64,000 bases of DNA from Planctomycetia bacterium (lineage in GTDB: Bacteria; Planctomycetota; Planctomycetia; Pirellulales; PNKZ01): the NCBI GenBank assembly GCA_021413845.1, contig JAIOPP010000094.1:101186-165185 (forward strand), in the 5' to 3' direction. Below, piece by piece: positions 1-9,914 of this stretch. A program made the position numbers and the translations under genes. Position 1 is the stretch's first letter. Every line of letters starts with the position of its first letter. The notes below the pieces were generated by a model. That model had not been told where the DNA came from. It did not search any database and saw only the letters and a list, made by a program, of their open reading frames with translations.

Positions 1-116
1 CTTCGTCAGGCGAGGGACCGCTTGAGGATGCTGCGAGATCGACGGTGCGCTGCGCCGTTTGATTTCGTTCGGCATTGCGGTCGGCTCGCCGGCACCATTC
101 ATGGGTGACGAGACCG
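1..116. other. Window edge upstream of flgK
   Basis: All three + strand frames close within this stretch (stops at 23-25, 60-62 and 106-108), so it could hold the 3' end of one upstream gene. In many flagellar operons the gene before flgK is flgN, but too little is visible to support that. The short sequence GGGTGA at 103-108 lies close to the flgK start and is the only possible ribosome site. Confidence 0.3.
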
Positions 117-1817
117 ATGTCGCTATTCAGCAGCTTACAACTGGCGAGCAATGCGCTTCAGGCGCAGTCGATCGGCCTACAGGTCGTCGGCCAGAATATC
201 GCCAACGTCAACACGCCCGGCTATAGCCGCGCGGAGTTGAATCTTACTCCTGCGGCCACGCAGCGAGTCGGCCGGCTGTTGCTCGGGCTCGGGGTCGATG
301 TCGAGTCGATCAAGCAACGGATCGACGAGCATCTGAACGAGCGCCTCCGATCGGCCTCGGCCGATCGCGTCGGCGGTGATGTGCAACAGCAGGCGTATTC
401 GCAACTCGAAGGAATCATCAACGAACTGTCGGACACCGATCTCAGCACGTCGATGAACGCGTTTTTCGGCGCGATCTCGCAGGTGCTGAGTCAGCCGGCT
501 TCGGTTTCCGTACGAAATCTCGCGGTGTTGCAGGGGCAGACGCTCGCCGGCGATATCAATCGCTTGGCCTCGCGCGCCACGGAAGTGCGCGACGATTTGA
601 ACGATCAAGTGATCGAGTTGGCGCCCGACGTGAACCGGCTGCTGACCCGCATCGCGGACTTCAACGTGAAGATCGCGACCGCGGAAGGAGGGGGCTCGCT
701 CGGGAGCGATGCCGTCGGTTTGCGCGATCAGCGTAGCCAGGCTTTGGAGCAACTCTCGCAACTCATCGACGTGCAGACTCAGGAACAACCGAGTGGCGCG
801 ATCAACGTGTTCGCCGGCGGCGACTTTCTCGTCTTCGAAGGGGTCCATCGCCAAGTCAAAGTCGAGAATACCCAAGAAAACGGACTCAACGTCGCCAAGC
901 TCTTGATCACGGAAACCGATTCGCCGATCCAATCGGCATCGGGCAAGTTGGCCGGCTTGGTCGACGCTCGCGACAACATCATCGGGGGCTTTCTCGGCAA
1001 ATTAAACGACTTCACGAAGTCGTTGGCGTTCGAGTTCAACAAGGTGTTCTCGTCGGGGCAAGGGCTCAGCGGCTACAGCCAAGTTACCGCCGACCAACCG
1101 GTCTTGAACAAAGACGTAGCGCTCGACGCGGCGGGGTTGGCGTATCGACCGGTCAGCGGCTCGTTCAACGTGCTCGTGCATGACAAGCAGACGAACCTGA
1201 CGCACACGACGCGTATCAACATCGACCTCAACGGACTCGACGACGACGACACCACGCTGACGAAACTCGCGGTCCAACTGAACGGCGTCGACGGTATCGC
1301 GGCATCGATCGATGCGAACGGGAAGCTAATCTTGAAGAGCCAGTCTCCCACGTCGGATTTCTCGTTCGGCGACGACACTTCCGGCGTCTTAGCGGCGCTT
1401 GGAATCAATACGTTCTTCACCGGCACGAGTGCCGCTACGCTCGGCATCAATGCCGTGGTGAAAAGCGATCCGTCGAAGTTCGCGGCCAGCCGTTCGGGCA
1501 TCGACGGCGACACGGCAAACGCCGTCGATTTGGCGAACTTCAGCGATCGACTGCTCGATTCGGCCAATGGCCGGTCGATCTCGCAATACTACGAACAGCT
1601 CGTCGGTGACGTGACGCAAGGCTCCGCGGTCGCGAAATCGGTGGCGACCGGGTTTCAGACGTTCGAAGACACGTTGCGCGGACAGCAGCTGGCCGTGAGC
1701 GGTGTGAATATCGACGAAGAGACGATCTCGATGCTCGGTTATCAGCGTGCTTATCAAGCCTCGGCTCGCTTCATCAAAACTATCGACGACCTGTTGAACC
1801 TGCTCAGCAACTTATAG
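117..1817 (+). CDS. flgK: Flagellar hook-associated protein 1 (FlgK)
   Basis: FlgK forms the first ring of the hook-filament junction outside the cell, between the hook and FlgL. The 566-residue product begins with the N-terminal D0 helix typical of axial proteins, including the signature QNIANVNTPGYSRAE at about residues 26-40. It ends with the matching C-terminal helix (VNIDEE, then GYQRAYQASARF), which pairs with the N-terminal helix in the assembled ring. The length is ordinary for the family. An in-frame start at 75 would add 14 arginine-rich residues that do not look like FlgK, so I chose the ATG at 117. It lies 61 bases before flgL and is very likely co-transcribed with it. Identity is clear; only the exact start is open. 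Confidence 0.95.
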   Translation: MSLFSSLQLASNALQAQSIGLQVVGQNIANVNTPGYSRAELNLTPAATQRVGRLLLGLGVDVESIKQRIDEHLNERLRSASADRVGGDVQQQAYSQLEGIINELSDTDLSTSMNAFFGAISQVLSQPASVSVRNLAVLQGQTLAGDINRLASRATEVRDDLNDQVIELAPDVNRLLTRIADFNVKIATAEGGGSLGSDAVGLRDQRSQALEQLSQLIDVQTQEQPSGAINVFAGGDFLVFEGVHRQVKVENTQENGLNVAKLLITETDSPIQSASGKLAGLVDARDNIIGGFLGKLNDFTKSLAFEFNKVFSSGQGLSGYSQVTADQPVLNKDVALDAAGLAYRPVSGSFNVLVHDKQTNLTHTTRINIDLNGLDDDDTTLTKLAVQLNGVDGIAASIDANGKLILKSQSPTSDFSFGDDTSGVLAALGINTFFTGTSAATLGINAVVKSDPSKFAASRSGIDGDTANAVDLANFSDRLLDSANGRSISQYYEQLVGDVTQGSAVAKSVATGFQTFEDTLRGQQLAVSGVNIDEETISMLGYQRAYQASARFIKTIDDLLNLLSNL

Positions 1818-1878
1818 CAATACCCGAACGCTCGAACCGGACCACGCTCGTCACGCTACGCACTAGTTAGATCAAGCC

Positions 1879-4800
1879 ATGTGTGCCATCAGTTCCACAC
1901 CCACCTCGCGACTCAGTAACGCGTACATCTCTGCGCAGATCTTAGCGCAGATCCAGACGAATCAGGCGAACCTGTTCACGGTTCAGCAGCAGTTGGCGAG
2001 CGGTCGTCGGGTGTTGGCGCCGAGCGACGATGCGCAAGCCGCTGCCCGCGCGATCACGCTGCAAAGCTTGTTGGAGCGCAAAGACACGGTTTCGTCGAGC
2101 CTGAGCACGAATCAATCGTATCTGAGCGCGTCGGACGATGCGCTCGGCAGCGTTGCCGATATGTTGAGCGAGTTGCGTGCCACGGCTCTGTCGGTAACGG
2201 GCAATAACGTCAGCTCGCAGGAACGACAAGCCGCGCTCGCCGAGGTCGATCAAGCGGTCAGCCGGCTATTGGTTACGGCCAACCAGACGTTTCGCGATCG
2301 TTATTTATTCGCAGGTTCTCAGGCATTATCGGCGCCCTTTCAGCGAACCACGAACGGCATCGCGTACGTCGGCAACGATAATAGCTTGTCGGCCCTCTCC
2401 GACATCAATCAGCTTTTTTCCACGAACGTGACGGGAAATCAAGCTTTCGGGGCGTTTTCGCAAGCCGTGCTCGGCATCGCCGATCTAAACCCCGTGGTCA
2501 CGCGAGATACGCGGCTCGTCGATCTCAATGGCGGCGCCGGAGTGAGAACCGGAAGCATCAAAGTTTCCGACGGCACGAAGACCAGCGTCGTCAACATCGC
2601 CGGCGCGGCGACGTTGGGAGACGTGGCTCGCTTGCTCGAATCGAATCCTCCTCCCGGCCGAACCCTGACGGCACGCGTCACGAACGAAGGGTTGCAAATT
2701 ACGTTGAGCGGCGGCAACCTGACCATCGATGAAGTCGGCGGCGGTACGACCGCGGTTTCGTTAGGGATCAAACGCACGCTGGGGACGGGGGCAGGTCCGT
2801 TCGTCGGGGCTGATTTGAGCCCGCGCCTTTCTCTCGTTACGCCGGTTCGCGATATCTTGGGCACTCGCGCCCAAGGGTATGTGACGGCGACCGGCGCGAA
2901 CAACGATCTGCTCATCGAAGCCAATCGGTCGGGTGCCGACTTCAACGGCGTGAAGGTCAAATACGTCGACGACAATTGGTTCCAGGCCGATCCGGGAATC
3001 ACCTCCGGTAACGAGTTCGCGCAGTATCTGACGACGCCGACGAACGCTTCCGCGGTGCTCAAGTTCCCCGGCCGGCCGGGGGTCGATAACGGAATTCAAC
3101 TGACGGCAGTGACGGCCGGAACCGCATACAACGGCGTTGCCGCGTCGGTGCAGGTTCGTGCGATCGATGGTCTCGGCACGCAAACGACTTACGATGCGAA
3201 CGCGAAGACTTATGTGATCTCGGTGGAAACGGGAACGACGGTCGGGGCGGCGTTGTCGGCGATTAACACCGGCGGCGGCCCCTTCACGGCGACGACCACT
3301 TCCTACGGCAGCGGTTCGTATGTGTTGACCGCGGCCGACACCGGCGGCGCGGGAAACACCTACGCGACGGCAAGCGATGCCTCGACTTTGGTCGTGCATA
3401 TCCAAGCGGGCAAAACGACGGCGAATCAAGCCGCCGCTGCAATCAACGCCGAGGGAACGTTCAGCGCGAAATCCGATCCGAGCGAAGCAGGAAACGGCAA
3501 GGGAACGTTGCTCGACTCCTATAGCGATACCACGGCCGTGGCGACGATGAGCGGCGGCTCCGGTGAGAATCTCGACTTACAGCACGGCTTGCAGATCGTG
3601 AACGGCGGGCAAACCTTCACGATCGATCTGAGCAATGCGACGACCGTCGAAGATGTGCTGAACGCCGTCAACGGTTCCGGCGCGCAAGTCTTGGCTTCGT
3701 TGAATGCGACCGGAACCGGAATCGATATCCGTTCGCGTCTGAGCGGCTCGAAGTTCTCGATCGGTGAGAACGGCGGCACCCTGGCGACGCAACTCGGCGT
3801 TCGTACCTCGACCACTTCGACGGCGCTCAACTCCTTGAACAACGGCAAAGGGGTCGATGTCGCCACGGTCGGAGACGACTTCGCGATCTCCAGCCGCGAT
3901 GGCACGACCTACAACGTCAACCTGACGAACGGAAATGCGGCCGCGGGGCGGGTCGCAGGAGTCGGTGCGAATAGTGCGTTGCTGTTTAGTCGCGTGGCGC
4001 CGGGTCTGAGCGGAAATCAATTCAGCGTCCAGATCGTCGACAGCGGCACGGGCGGCGGCAACACCGTCTCACTCGTCGGGAACACGTTGCGGTACGATGT
4101 CGATCTCGCGGCCGGCTTCACGGCCCAACAAGCGAGCGACTTGCTGTCGCAAAACGCGACTTTGAGCGCCCAGTTCGCCGTCCGTCTCGACAAATCGAGC
4201 GACAATACGAACGACGGGAGCGGGAACCTTGCCGCTACGGGCGTCGTGGCGTTCGACGGTGGGAAAGACGTGGCACGCACGATCGGCGACGTGCTCGATC
4301 TGATCAACAACAACGCCGCCAATCGGGCGAGCAGTGCGCCGGTCGTGGCAAAATTGGCCGACTTCGGCAATGGGATCTCGCTCTTAAACGACGGGCCGTT
4401 GGGATCAGCGACCTTTTCGATCACCCGGCTCGGCACCAGCTCCGCCGCGCAAGATCTCGGGCTGATCCCCAATAGCGACACGACGAACAGCTCGGCGGTG
4501 GTCGGCACTCCGGCATCGATCGCGATCGCGTCGGCCGGCTCGAACAACAATCTGATTATTTCGTCGGCCCAAAGCGGGGCGTCGCTCAACGGCGTAACTG
4601 TGCGGTTTGCGGACGACGGCGTGAGCGGCAACAATTCCGCGAGCTACAACGCCTCGACGCGCGTCCTCACGCTCGACGTCGACCCCGCGACGACGACGGC
4701 GCAAGACATCGTCGATCTGTTGGCCGGCGACCCACGCTTCCGCGCTTCGCTTGCCCCGACGGACGGAGGCGTGACCAACAACGGCTCCGGCACGCTGGGA

Positions 4801-5208
4801 ACCTTGCCCGCCGATGCGATTCTGGCGGGGGGAACCGCGGACGTTCTCACGGGCATCGATAGCAACTTGCAACAGGTCGACGGCGTGTTTACGTCGCTGA
4901 TGCAATTGCGCGCTGCGATCCAAAGCGGCAACCTCGATCAGTTGCAGAGTGCGATCGGCGTGCTGGATGCTTCGGCCGATAAACTTGGGTATTCGCGTGC
5001 CGATCTCGGAGCGCGGATGAAAGCGATCGATGCTCTGCAGAGCCGCGTTTCGCTCGAGAGCATCTCGCTGAAGAGCGCGGTCTCGACGGAAATCGAAGTC
5101 GACGTCGTCGGCGCGATTTCGGAAATGGCGACGCGACAAGCGGCGTACGAAGCTTCGTTGCGGGTCTCGGCGGCGATGACCAAGTCGACATTATTGGATT
5201 TTCTTTAG
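1879..5208 (+). CDS. flgL: Very long flagellar hook-associated protein 3 (FlgL)
   Basis: FlgL is the second junction ring and connects FlgK to the flagellin filament. At 1109 residues this protein is about three times the length of enterobacterial FlgL. Residues 10-200 are a flagellin-like N-terminal domain (SGRRVLAPSDDAQAA, then RYLFAGSQ), and the last ~110 residues are the C-terminal helical domain (LGARMKAIDALQSR). The ~800 residues between are beta-rich and repetitive, with flagellin 'IN'-type motifs such as LVDLNGGAGVRTG near residue 213 and LNSLNNGKGVD near 648, plus two copies of an NNLLIE/NNLIIS-type module. These are probably surface-exposed domains. The ends are intact and the frame is open throughout. 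No strong ribosome site precedes the ATG; TTAGATCAAGCC is all that is there. Confidence 0.92.
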   Translation: MCAISSTPTSRLSNAYISAQILAQIQTNQANLFTVQQQLASGRRVLAPSDDAQAAARAITLQSLLERKDTVSSSLSTNQSYLSASDDALGSVADMLSELRATALSVTGNNVSSQERQAALAEVDQAVSRLLVTANQTFRDRYLFAGSQALSAPFQRTTNGIAYVGNDNSLSALSDINQLFSTNVTGNQAFGAFSQAVLGIADLNPVVTRDTRLVDLNGGAGVRTGSIKVSDGTKTSVVNIAGAATLGDVARLLESNPPPGRTLTARVTNEGLQITLSGGNLTIDEVGGGTTAVSLGIKRTLGTGAGPFVGADLSPRLSLVTPVRDILGTRAQGYVTATGANNDLLIEANRSGADFNGVKVKYVDDNWFQADPGITSGNEFAQYLTTPTNASAVLKFPGRPGVDNGIQLTAVTAGTAYNGVAASVQVRAIDGLGTQTTYDANAKTYVISVETGTTVGAALSAINTGGGPFTATTTSYGSGSYVLTAADTGGAGNTYATASDASTLVVHIQAGKTTANQAAAAINAEGTFSAKSDPSEAGNGKGTLLDSYSDTTAVATMSGGSGENLDLQHGLQIVNGGQTFTIDLSNATTVEDVLNAVNGSGAQVLASLNATGTGIDIRSRLSGSKFSIGENGGTLATQLGVRTSTTSTALNSLNNGKGVDVATVGDDFAISSRDGTTYNVNLTNGNAAAGRVAGVGANSALLFSRVAPGLSGNQFSVQIVDSGTGGGNTVSLVGNTLRYDVDLAAGFTAQQASDLLSQNATLSAQFAVRLDKSSDNTNDGSGNLAATGVVAFDGGKDVARTIGDVLDLINNNAANRASSAPVVAKLADFGNGISLLNDGPLGSATFSITRLGTSSAAQDLGLIPNSDTTNSSAVVGTPASIAIASAGSNNNLIISSAQSGASLNGVTVRFADDGVSGNNSASYNASTRVLTLDVDPATTTAQDIVDLLAGDPRFRASLAPTDGGVTNNGSGTLGTLPADAILAGGTADVLTGIDSNLQQVDGVFTSLMQLRAAIQSGNLDQLQSAIGVLDASADKLGYSRADLGARMKAIDALQSRVSLESISLKSAVSTEIEVDVVGAISEMATRQAAYEASLRVSAAMTKSTLLDFL

Positions 5209-5374
5209 GCCTTTCGCTTAAGTAGTCGGGTGCGATCGAGTCGGCCTGCGAAGTGGTTGTAATGACTCGACCAATCGCACCGGTATTCCTATCGAAAGAG
5301 TTCGCAGCCGGCCGAAACAAGACAAGGTAGCGAGGTACGGCGCTTCGATTTCGCCCGTCATTCGCCGTCGTTGT

Positions 5375-5380
5375 GGAGGA
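5375..5380 (+). promoter_or_regulatory. Ribosome binding site of fliW
   Basis: GGAGGA lies 7 bases before the ATG at 5388 and 10 before the ATG at 5391. Because it would be inside the coding sequence if translation began at the GTG at 5373, it rules that longer start out. Confidence 0.75.
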
Positions 5381-5387
5381 TCTCGAG

Positions 5388-5831
5388 ATGATGCAAATTC
5401 GCACGACCCGATTCGGCACTCTGACGGTGGAACCGGAAGATATTCTGACGTTTCGGACCGGCTTCGTCGGACTGGAAGATTGCCGGCAATGGATTCTCTT
5501 GGCCGATGCTTCGAACGAGGCGCTCGGCTGGTTGCAATGCACGACGCGCTCGGAGACCGCCTTGGCGGTCGTGAGCCCGCGTCGATTCGTACCCGACTAC
5601 CGATTTCGGACGTTTCGCAGCGAAATGGCCTCGATCGATCTGGTCAACATGGAAGAGTCGCAGGTGTTGGTGACGGTCTCGCGGCATGACGGAAGCTTGA
5701 CGTTGAACTTGAAGGCACCGATCGTGATCAATGTGCGCACGCGCCATGGTCGCCAGGTCGTGGCGAACGACGATCATCCGTTGCAATACCTACTGCCCGC
5801 AGCGCCGTCGCTTTTGAAGAAGAGTGCATAA
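5388..5831 (+). CDS. fliW: Flagellar assembly factor FliW
   Basis: FliW is a cytoplasmic protein that binds CsrA and, alternatively, flagellin. While flagellin is unsecreted, FliW is occupied and CsrA represses flagellin translation; after secretion FliW is freed and sequesters CsrA (known from Bacillus and Campylobacter). The 147-residue product has the family's early motif TRFGTLTVEPEDILTFRTG, the GLEDCRQW segment and the ending VVANDDHPLQYLL. The ATG at 5388 or 5391 is chosen because of the ribosome site at 5375. It sits directly upstream of csrA and two genes before flagellin, the usual arrangement for this switch. Confidence 0.93.
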   Translation: MMQIRTTRFGTLTVEPEDILTFRTGFVGLEDCRQWILLADASNEALGWLQCTTRSETALAVVSPRRFVPDYRFRTFRSEMASIDLVNMEESQVLVTVSRHDGSLTLNLKAPIVINVRTRHGRQVVANDDHPLQYLLPAAPSLLKKSA

Positions 5832-5960
5832 TCGCTCATTCTTTCTCCCCCCTTAACTAAAGACGATTGTTCTGCCGAACACGACCTGTGAGCTACGCTT
5901 GCGTCGCCGGCAAGTTCTGCCGCTCGACGAAGCCGTAAAGTTTAATGGGTTGATGTCCCA

Positions 5961-5968
5961 GGAAGGAG
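5961..5968 (+). promoter_or_regulatory. Ribosome binding site of csrA
   Basis: GGAAGGAG, six bases before the csrA ATG, is one of the strongest ribosome sites in the window, where most genes have weak ones. Confidence 0.75.
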
Positions 5969-5974
5969 CCGACG

Positions 5975-6202
5975 ATGCTTGTGCTTTCGAGACAACGCGA
6001 CGAGAGCATCATCATCGGTGATAACATCGTTATCACGATCGTCGATATACGTGGAGATAAGGTACGGCTTGGTATCAACGCGCCGACCGAGATCACCGTG
6101 CATCGGCAAGAGGTCTACGAGGCGATCCAACGCGAAAACCTTCGCGCCAGTCGTCTTGAGCCCAAGGATGCCCGCAACGTCGGTCGAACCGACGTAAAAT
6201 AG
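5975..6202 (+). CDS. csrA: Carbon storage regulator CsrA
   Basis: CsrA is a small dimeric RNA-binding protein that blocks ribosome access by binding GGA motifs in mRNA leaders. The 75-residue product shows the family start [18 protein letters not shown] and the core segment [10 protein letters not shown] followed by [14 protein letters not shown], which carries the conserved arginine and glutamate of the RNA-binding face. The C-terminal tail of about 20 residues is basic and variable, as is common. Lying between fliW and flagellin, it most likely regulates flagellin translation. I could not identify a convincing CsrA hairpin in the flagellin leader. Confidence 0.95.
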   Translation: MLVLSRQRDESIIIGDNIVITIVDIRGDKVRLGINAPTEITVHRQEVYEAIQRENLRASRLEPKDARNVGRTDVK

Positions 6203-6889
6203 CGCCGCCTCGGCGTTACCGATCGTGAATGAAGAGGGACGCGCAAGCGTTTTGCCTGTTCTCGTCTTTGGCTGCGCGCTACTTTGATCATCGCGCAGGT
6301 CGATGTAGTTATTCTTCGGCTCGGCGACATGTCTTTGCTTGTCGCACTCTCACGAGCCGCGTGGCCGTGGCTTGCGGGCGACCGATCCAGTAGTTAGCGA
6401 TCGAGTTGCTACTCGGCAGCCGATCCGACTCGTCTTGGCGGTTCACGAGTATTTAACCAAGCACGCTACTGTGCGAAGCGGGTTCGGCTCCTCTCTCGTC
6501 GGCCTCGGATGCGTGCCGGCAAAATGCAAATTGCCGTGGGTTTACTGCTGTTTAGCGTGCGCATGCACCGCGGTTCGTTCCTCGACGGCTCCTAAGCGTT
6601 CACGATTATTCCGGCTGTATCGCTTAGGCCAGATCGAGCAGAAAAAGAAAATTACTCCGTGCTAAATCACGACCTATGGTATCAGTGACATGCAAGTCCC
6701 GGCAGCGTTTCGGCGGCAACAGGCCGCGAAAATCGCTCCCCGCGGACAAGCGATGATACAGAAGTGTGAGTCGCGGCCTTGAGAGGTCGAGGACGCGACA
6801 AAAATAGCAAGTCGAATGGGCGCTCTCCCCGCATCCGGATCGGCTTGAAGTAAAAAAACCGAGTCTCTTTTATTTTAGGGGTGTCCGGC
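6203..6889. other. Long leader region upstream of flagellin, no gene seen
   Basis: This 687-base gap between csrA and flagellin is the longest non-coding stretch in the window. Its base composition is less GC-rich near the 3' end (TAAAAAAACC and TCTTTTATTTTAGGGG at about 6851-6881). A 108-codon open frame at 6339-6665 gives an arginine/cysteine-rich product resembling nothing known and is probably not a gene. It is the obvious place for a flagellin promoter, but I found neither a correctly spaced sigma-54 (GG-N10-GC) nor a sigma-28 site. AGGGG at 6877-6881 is the likely flagellin ribosome site. Confidence 0.4.
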
Positions 6890-9846
6890 ATGACGCGCAT
6901 TAACACGAATCTCAGTTCGCTCACAGCGCAGCACAGTTTGCAGCGTGCGAACGACTCGTTGGGGACGGCGTTGACGCGTCTCTCCACGGGCTTACGAATC
7001 AACAGCGGTAAGATGCTGCGTTGGGCGAAGTGAGCTCGCTGCTCTCCGACGTCCGTACGCTCGTGCAATCGTCGGCGAATAAGGGTGCGGTCTCCGCAGC
7101 CGAAATCGCGGCGAATCAAGTTCAAGTCGATAACGCTCTCGACGCGATCACTCGTATCTCGCAGACCACGGTCTTCGCCGGGCAGAAACTGCTCAACGGC
7201 TCGAAGAGCTTCTCGGTCTCGGGTAGCTTGGGCTCGTTCAACAGCCCGACCGACATCACGATCAACTCGTTCGATCCATCGCTCCACACCGCGAGCGCCG
7301 CGAACGACGTTGCCTTGAACGTCACGCAAGAAGCCACGAAGAAATCGGTCAGCTTCAAGGGCACCGACTTCAACACCGGCGCCGCAGGCAGCTTGCTCGA
7401 CCTCTCGGTCGGCACCTCGACCCGCACGACGACCACGGTCGTCACGAACGACTTCGATCTCTCGACCGCGACGAGCAGCTTGAACTCGCTGTCGACCGGT
7501 TCGACGAAGTTCAGCCGCGTGATCGAAGGTGGGGCGACCGGCTTTGCCGATTTGAACGGCACCAGTGCGAACACCATTACGTTCGACGTCACGGGCAACC
7601 TCGGCACGCAATCCATCTCGGTCAACGTCGCTGACGCTAAGGCCGACACGTCGGTCTTGACCACGGCGATCAACGCCGTCGCGTCCCAAACGGGTGTCAT
7701 CGCGTCGGGCTCCGGTGCCGGTGGCGATCTCACCTTGACGACGAGTCGTGTCGGTACGACTTCGACGATTGCCACTTTGAATGCCACCGCCGGAAGCTAC
7801 GCCGGTACGATCTCGACCGCTTCGATCGAGGGCTCGGGCTTCACGGCCATCGCCGCCGCCGCCGCCGAAACGATTACCTTCGATATCACGGGTAACCTCG
7901 GTACTCACTCGATTTCGGTCTCGGCCGCCGCTTTGAAGGCCAATAGCACTGCCTTGCAGACGGCGATCAACGCATGGACCGGTTCGACCGGCGTGACTGC
8001 CTCTACGGCCGGCGGTGCGGGTGCCGACATCAGCTTAACCAACAGCGCCGTCGGTAACACGGCGATCGCGATCTCCAACGTCGGCGGTACTGCGGTTGCG
8101 GGCGATCAAACGATCTTCAGCACCGGTGTCTCGACCGGTACCAACACGGCCGGCACGAACACCGACGTCGCGGAATTCAACGCCGCGATCAGCGGTTCGA
8201 CGGCCAGCGCCGCCGGTAGCAACGGTGCGTTGAGCACGAAGACCACCGTGTTCACGATCACCGGCAACAAGGGCAGCGCGACGGTTTCGACCGCCGCTCT
8301 CTCCGCCGGTGGCCTCACCGGTAACGACGTGATCATCAACAACAACTTCACCGGCAATGCGGGCATCACCGCCTTCGCCGACTTGATCAACACCCGTACC
8401 GATAGCACGGGCGTCGTGGCGACGGTCAGCAACACCGGTAACTTGGTGCTCACGTCGCAAGGGATCGGCAGCACTTCGACCGCCGGCCTTTCGGTTGCGG
8501 CCTCGGGTGCCGATCAAACGTTGCTCAACAACGCCGGCACCAAGTCGACGGTCACCGGTCAAGACGGCACGTCGAACACGACGACGCTCGAACTCATCGG
8601 CGACCTCGGTCGTGCGGTGATCACGTTCAACAACGATGCCGTCATCAACGATTCGACGGCCTTGAAGAACGCGATCAACAGCGTGAGCACGCAAACCGGG
8701 CTCACCGCGACCGGCTCCGGTTTCGGTGCCGACGTGAAACTGAGTGCTTCCAAGTTCGGTAGTGCCGGTGTCGTGACGATCAACGCCTTGGCTGCGTCGA
8801 ACTCGTCCGATATCTCGCTGCTCAACAATGCGGCATCGCGTACCGTCGTCGCCGGGAAGGACGCCGCGGGTACGATCTCGACCTCGGCTTCGACCGGTTC
8901 CTTCACCGCGATCGGCGAAAAGATCAGCTATACCGACAGCTCGATCAGCCTCGACGCTCAAGTCGATCCGACGCTCACCCCGTCGGTCACCGCGACGACG
9001 ACGTTGAAGTTTGCCGCGACCGGCTCGGGTGGTTTGGGCAACTTGACCGGCACCGGAACCGACACCATCAGCTTCACGCTGACCGGCGTCGTCAACGGTT
9101 CGCAAGTTACGACCTCGATCACCGGCGTCAACGCTGCCGCCCTCAAGGGCGACAGCCGCGTCTTGGTCGACCTCATCAACAAGAGCAGCACGACTTCGGG
9201 TGTAACCGCCACGACGACGGGAGCGACCGGAGACATCGTGTTGAGTTCGACGACCGCCGGCAGCAGCGGGGCCGTGAGCATCATCGCTTCGGCTGCGACG
9301 CAAGCCGCCGACGTGACCGCGTTCAACAACTCGGGAACCTACACGGCGACCGTCGCCGGTGCGAACCCGAACGTGTCGAACAGCTTCGATGTGACCGGTG
9401 GTGCCTTGTTCCAAATCGGCCCTTCCGTCAACTACGCGAACCAAGTGAATATCAACATCACTTCGCTCGACCTAGAGACGCTCGGACGGGATTACACGAC
9501 GACGGGGAACAAGGGCCTGTCGTCCTTGCGAACCGGCGGAACCGATTCGCTCGACAAGGCCGATCTGTCCGACGCCGCTTCGCTCGTCGAACAAGCGATC
9601 AGCCAAGTCGCTACGCTCCGCGGTAAGCTCGGTGCGGTGCAGAAGAACGCGATCGACAGCAACATCCGCAGCTTGCAAACGTCGCTCGAACAAGTGACGT
9701 CGGCTCAGAGCAGCATCCGCGATGCGGACTTCGCTCAAGAAACCGCCGCTCTCACGCGGTCGCAGATTTTGGTTCAAGCCGGTACTAATGTGCTGGCTCT
9801 GTCGAACCAAGCTCCGCAAAGCGTGTTGTCGCTGCTCGGACGTTAA
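6890..9846 (+). pseudogene. Giant flagellin, reading frame broken near the 5' end
   Basis: Flagellin polymerises into the filament. Translation from ATG 6890 gives a normal start (MTRINTNLSSLTAQHSLQRA, then LSTGLRINSGK) but stops at 7031-7033 after 47 codons. A second frame then resumes exactly as flagellin does (DAALGEVSSLLSDVRTLV) and continues for 941 residues from a TTG at 7021 to a standard C-terminal D0 helix (QSSIRDADFAQETAAL, SVLSLLGR). The conserved ~38 residues beginning DDPAGL in family members are missing at 7011-7012, leaving the frames offset. The gap fits a loss of about 109 bases. The middle contains five imperfect beta-rich repeats of ~95 residues. The product would be ~980 residues if intact. 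A genuine lesion and a local assembly error are both possible. Confidence 0.85.
7560..9350 (+). repeat. Five imperfect repeats in the flagellin variable domain
   Basis: Protein-level repeats begin near 7570 (NTITFDVTGNLGTQS), 7867 (ETITFDITGNLGTHS), 8242 (TTVFTITGNKGSA), 8580 (TTTLELIGDLGRA) and 9061 (DTISFTLTGVVNGS). Each runs on to a segment of the form ALxxAINxxxxxTGVxAT and a short strand such as DLTLTTSRVG or DISLTNSAVG. Spacing is about 300, 375, 340 and 480 bases, so the copies differ in length. They are likely tandem surface domains of the filament. Confidence 0.75.
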
Positions 9847-9875
9847 GCCTCGTCGTAACCCGACGTTTTATACTG

Positions 9876-9914
9876 CGGCAGGCGAGGGATTCGTTCCTCG
9901 CCTGCCGTTTTTTT
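9876..9914 (+). terminator. Intrinsic terminator after flagellin
   Basis: A perfect 12-base-pair stem (CGGCAGGCGAGG at 9876-9887 with CCTCGCCTGCCG at 9896-9907), an eight-base loop and seven T residues (9908-9914) lie 30 bases after the flagellin stop. This is a textbook Rho-independent terminator and implies that fliD is expressed from its own promoter or by read-through. Confidence 0.92.

Noticed and set aside
6339..6665. A 108-codon open frame in the flagellin leader region
   Set aside because: Arg/Cys-rich product, no ribosome site and no similarity to a known family.
6682..9444. Long antisense open frames across the flagellin gene (- strand, 6682-7908 and 8035-9444)
   Set aside because: Products are arginine/glycine-rich with no family pattern; they mirror the codon bias of the strongly coding + strand.
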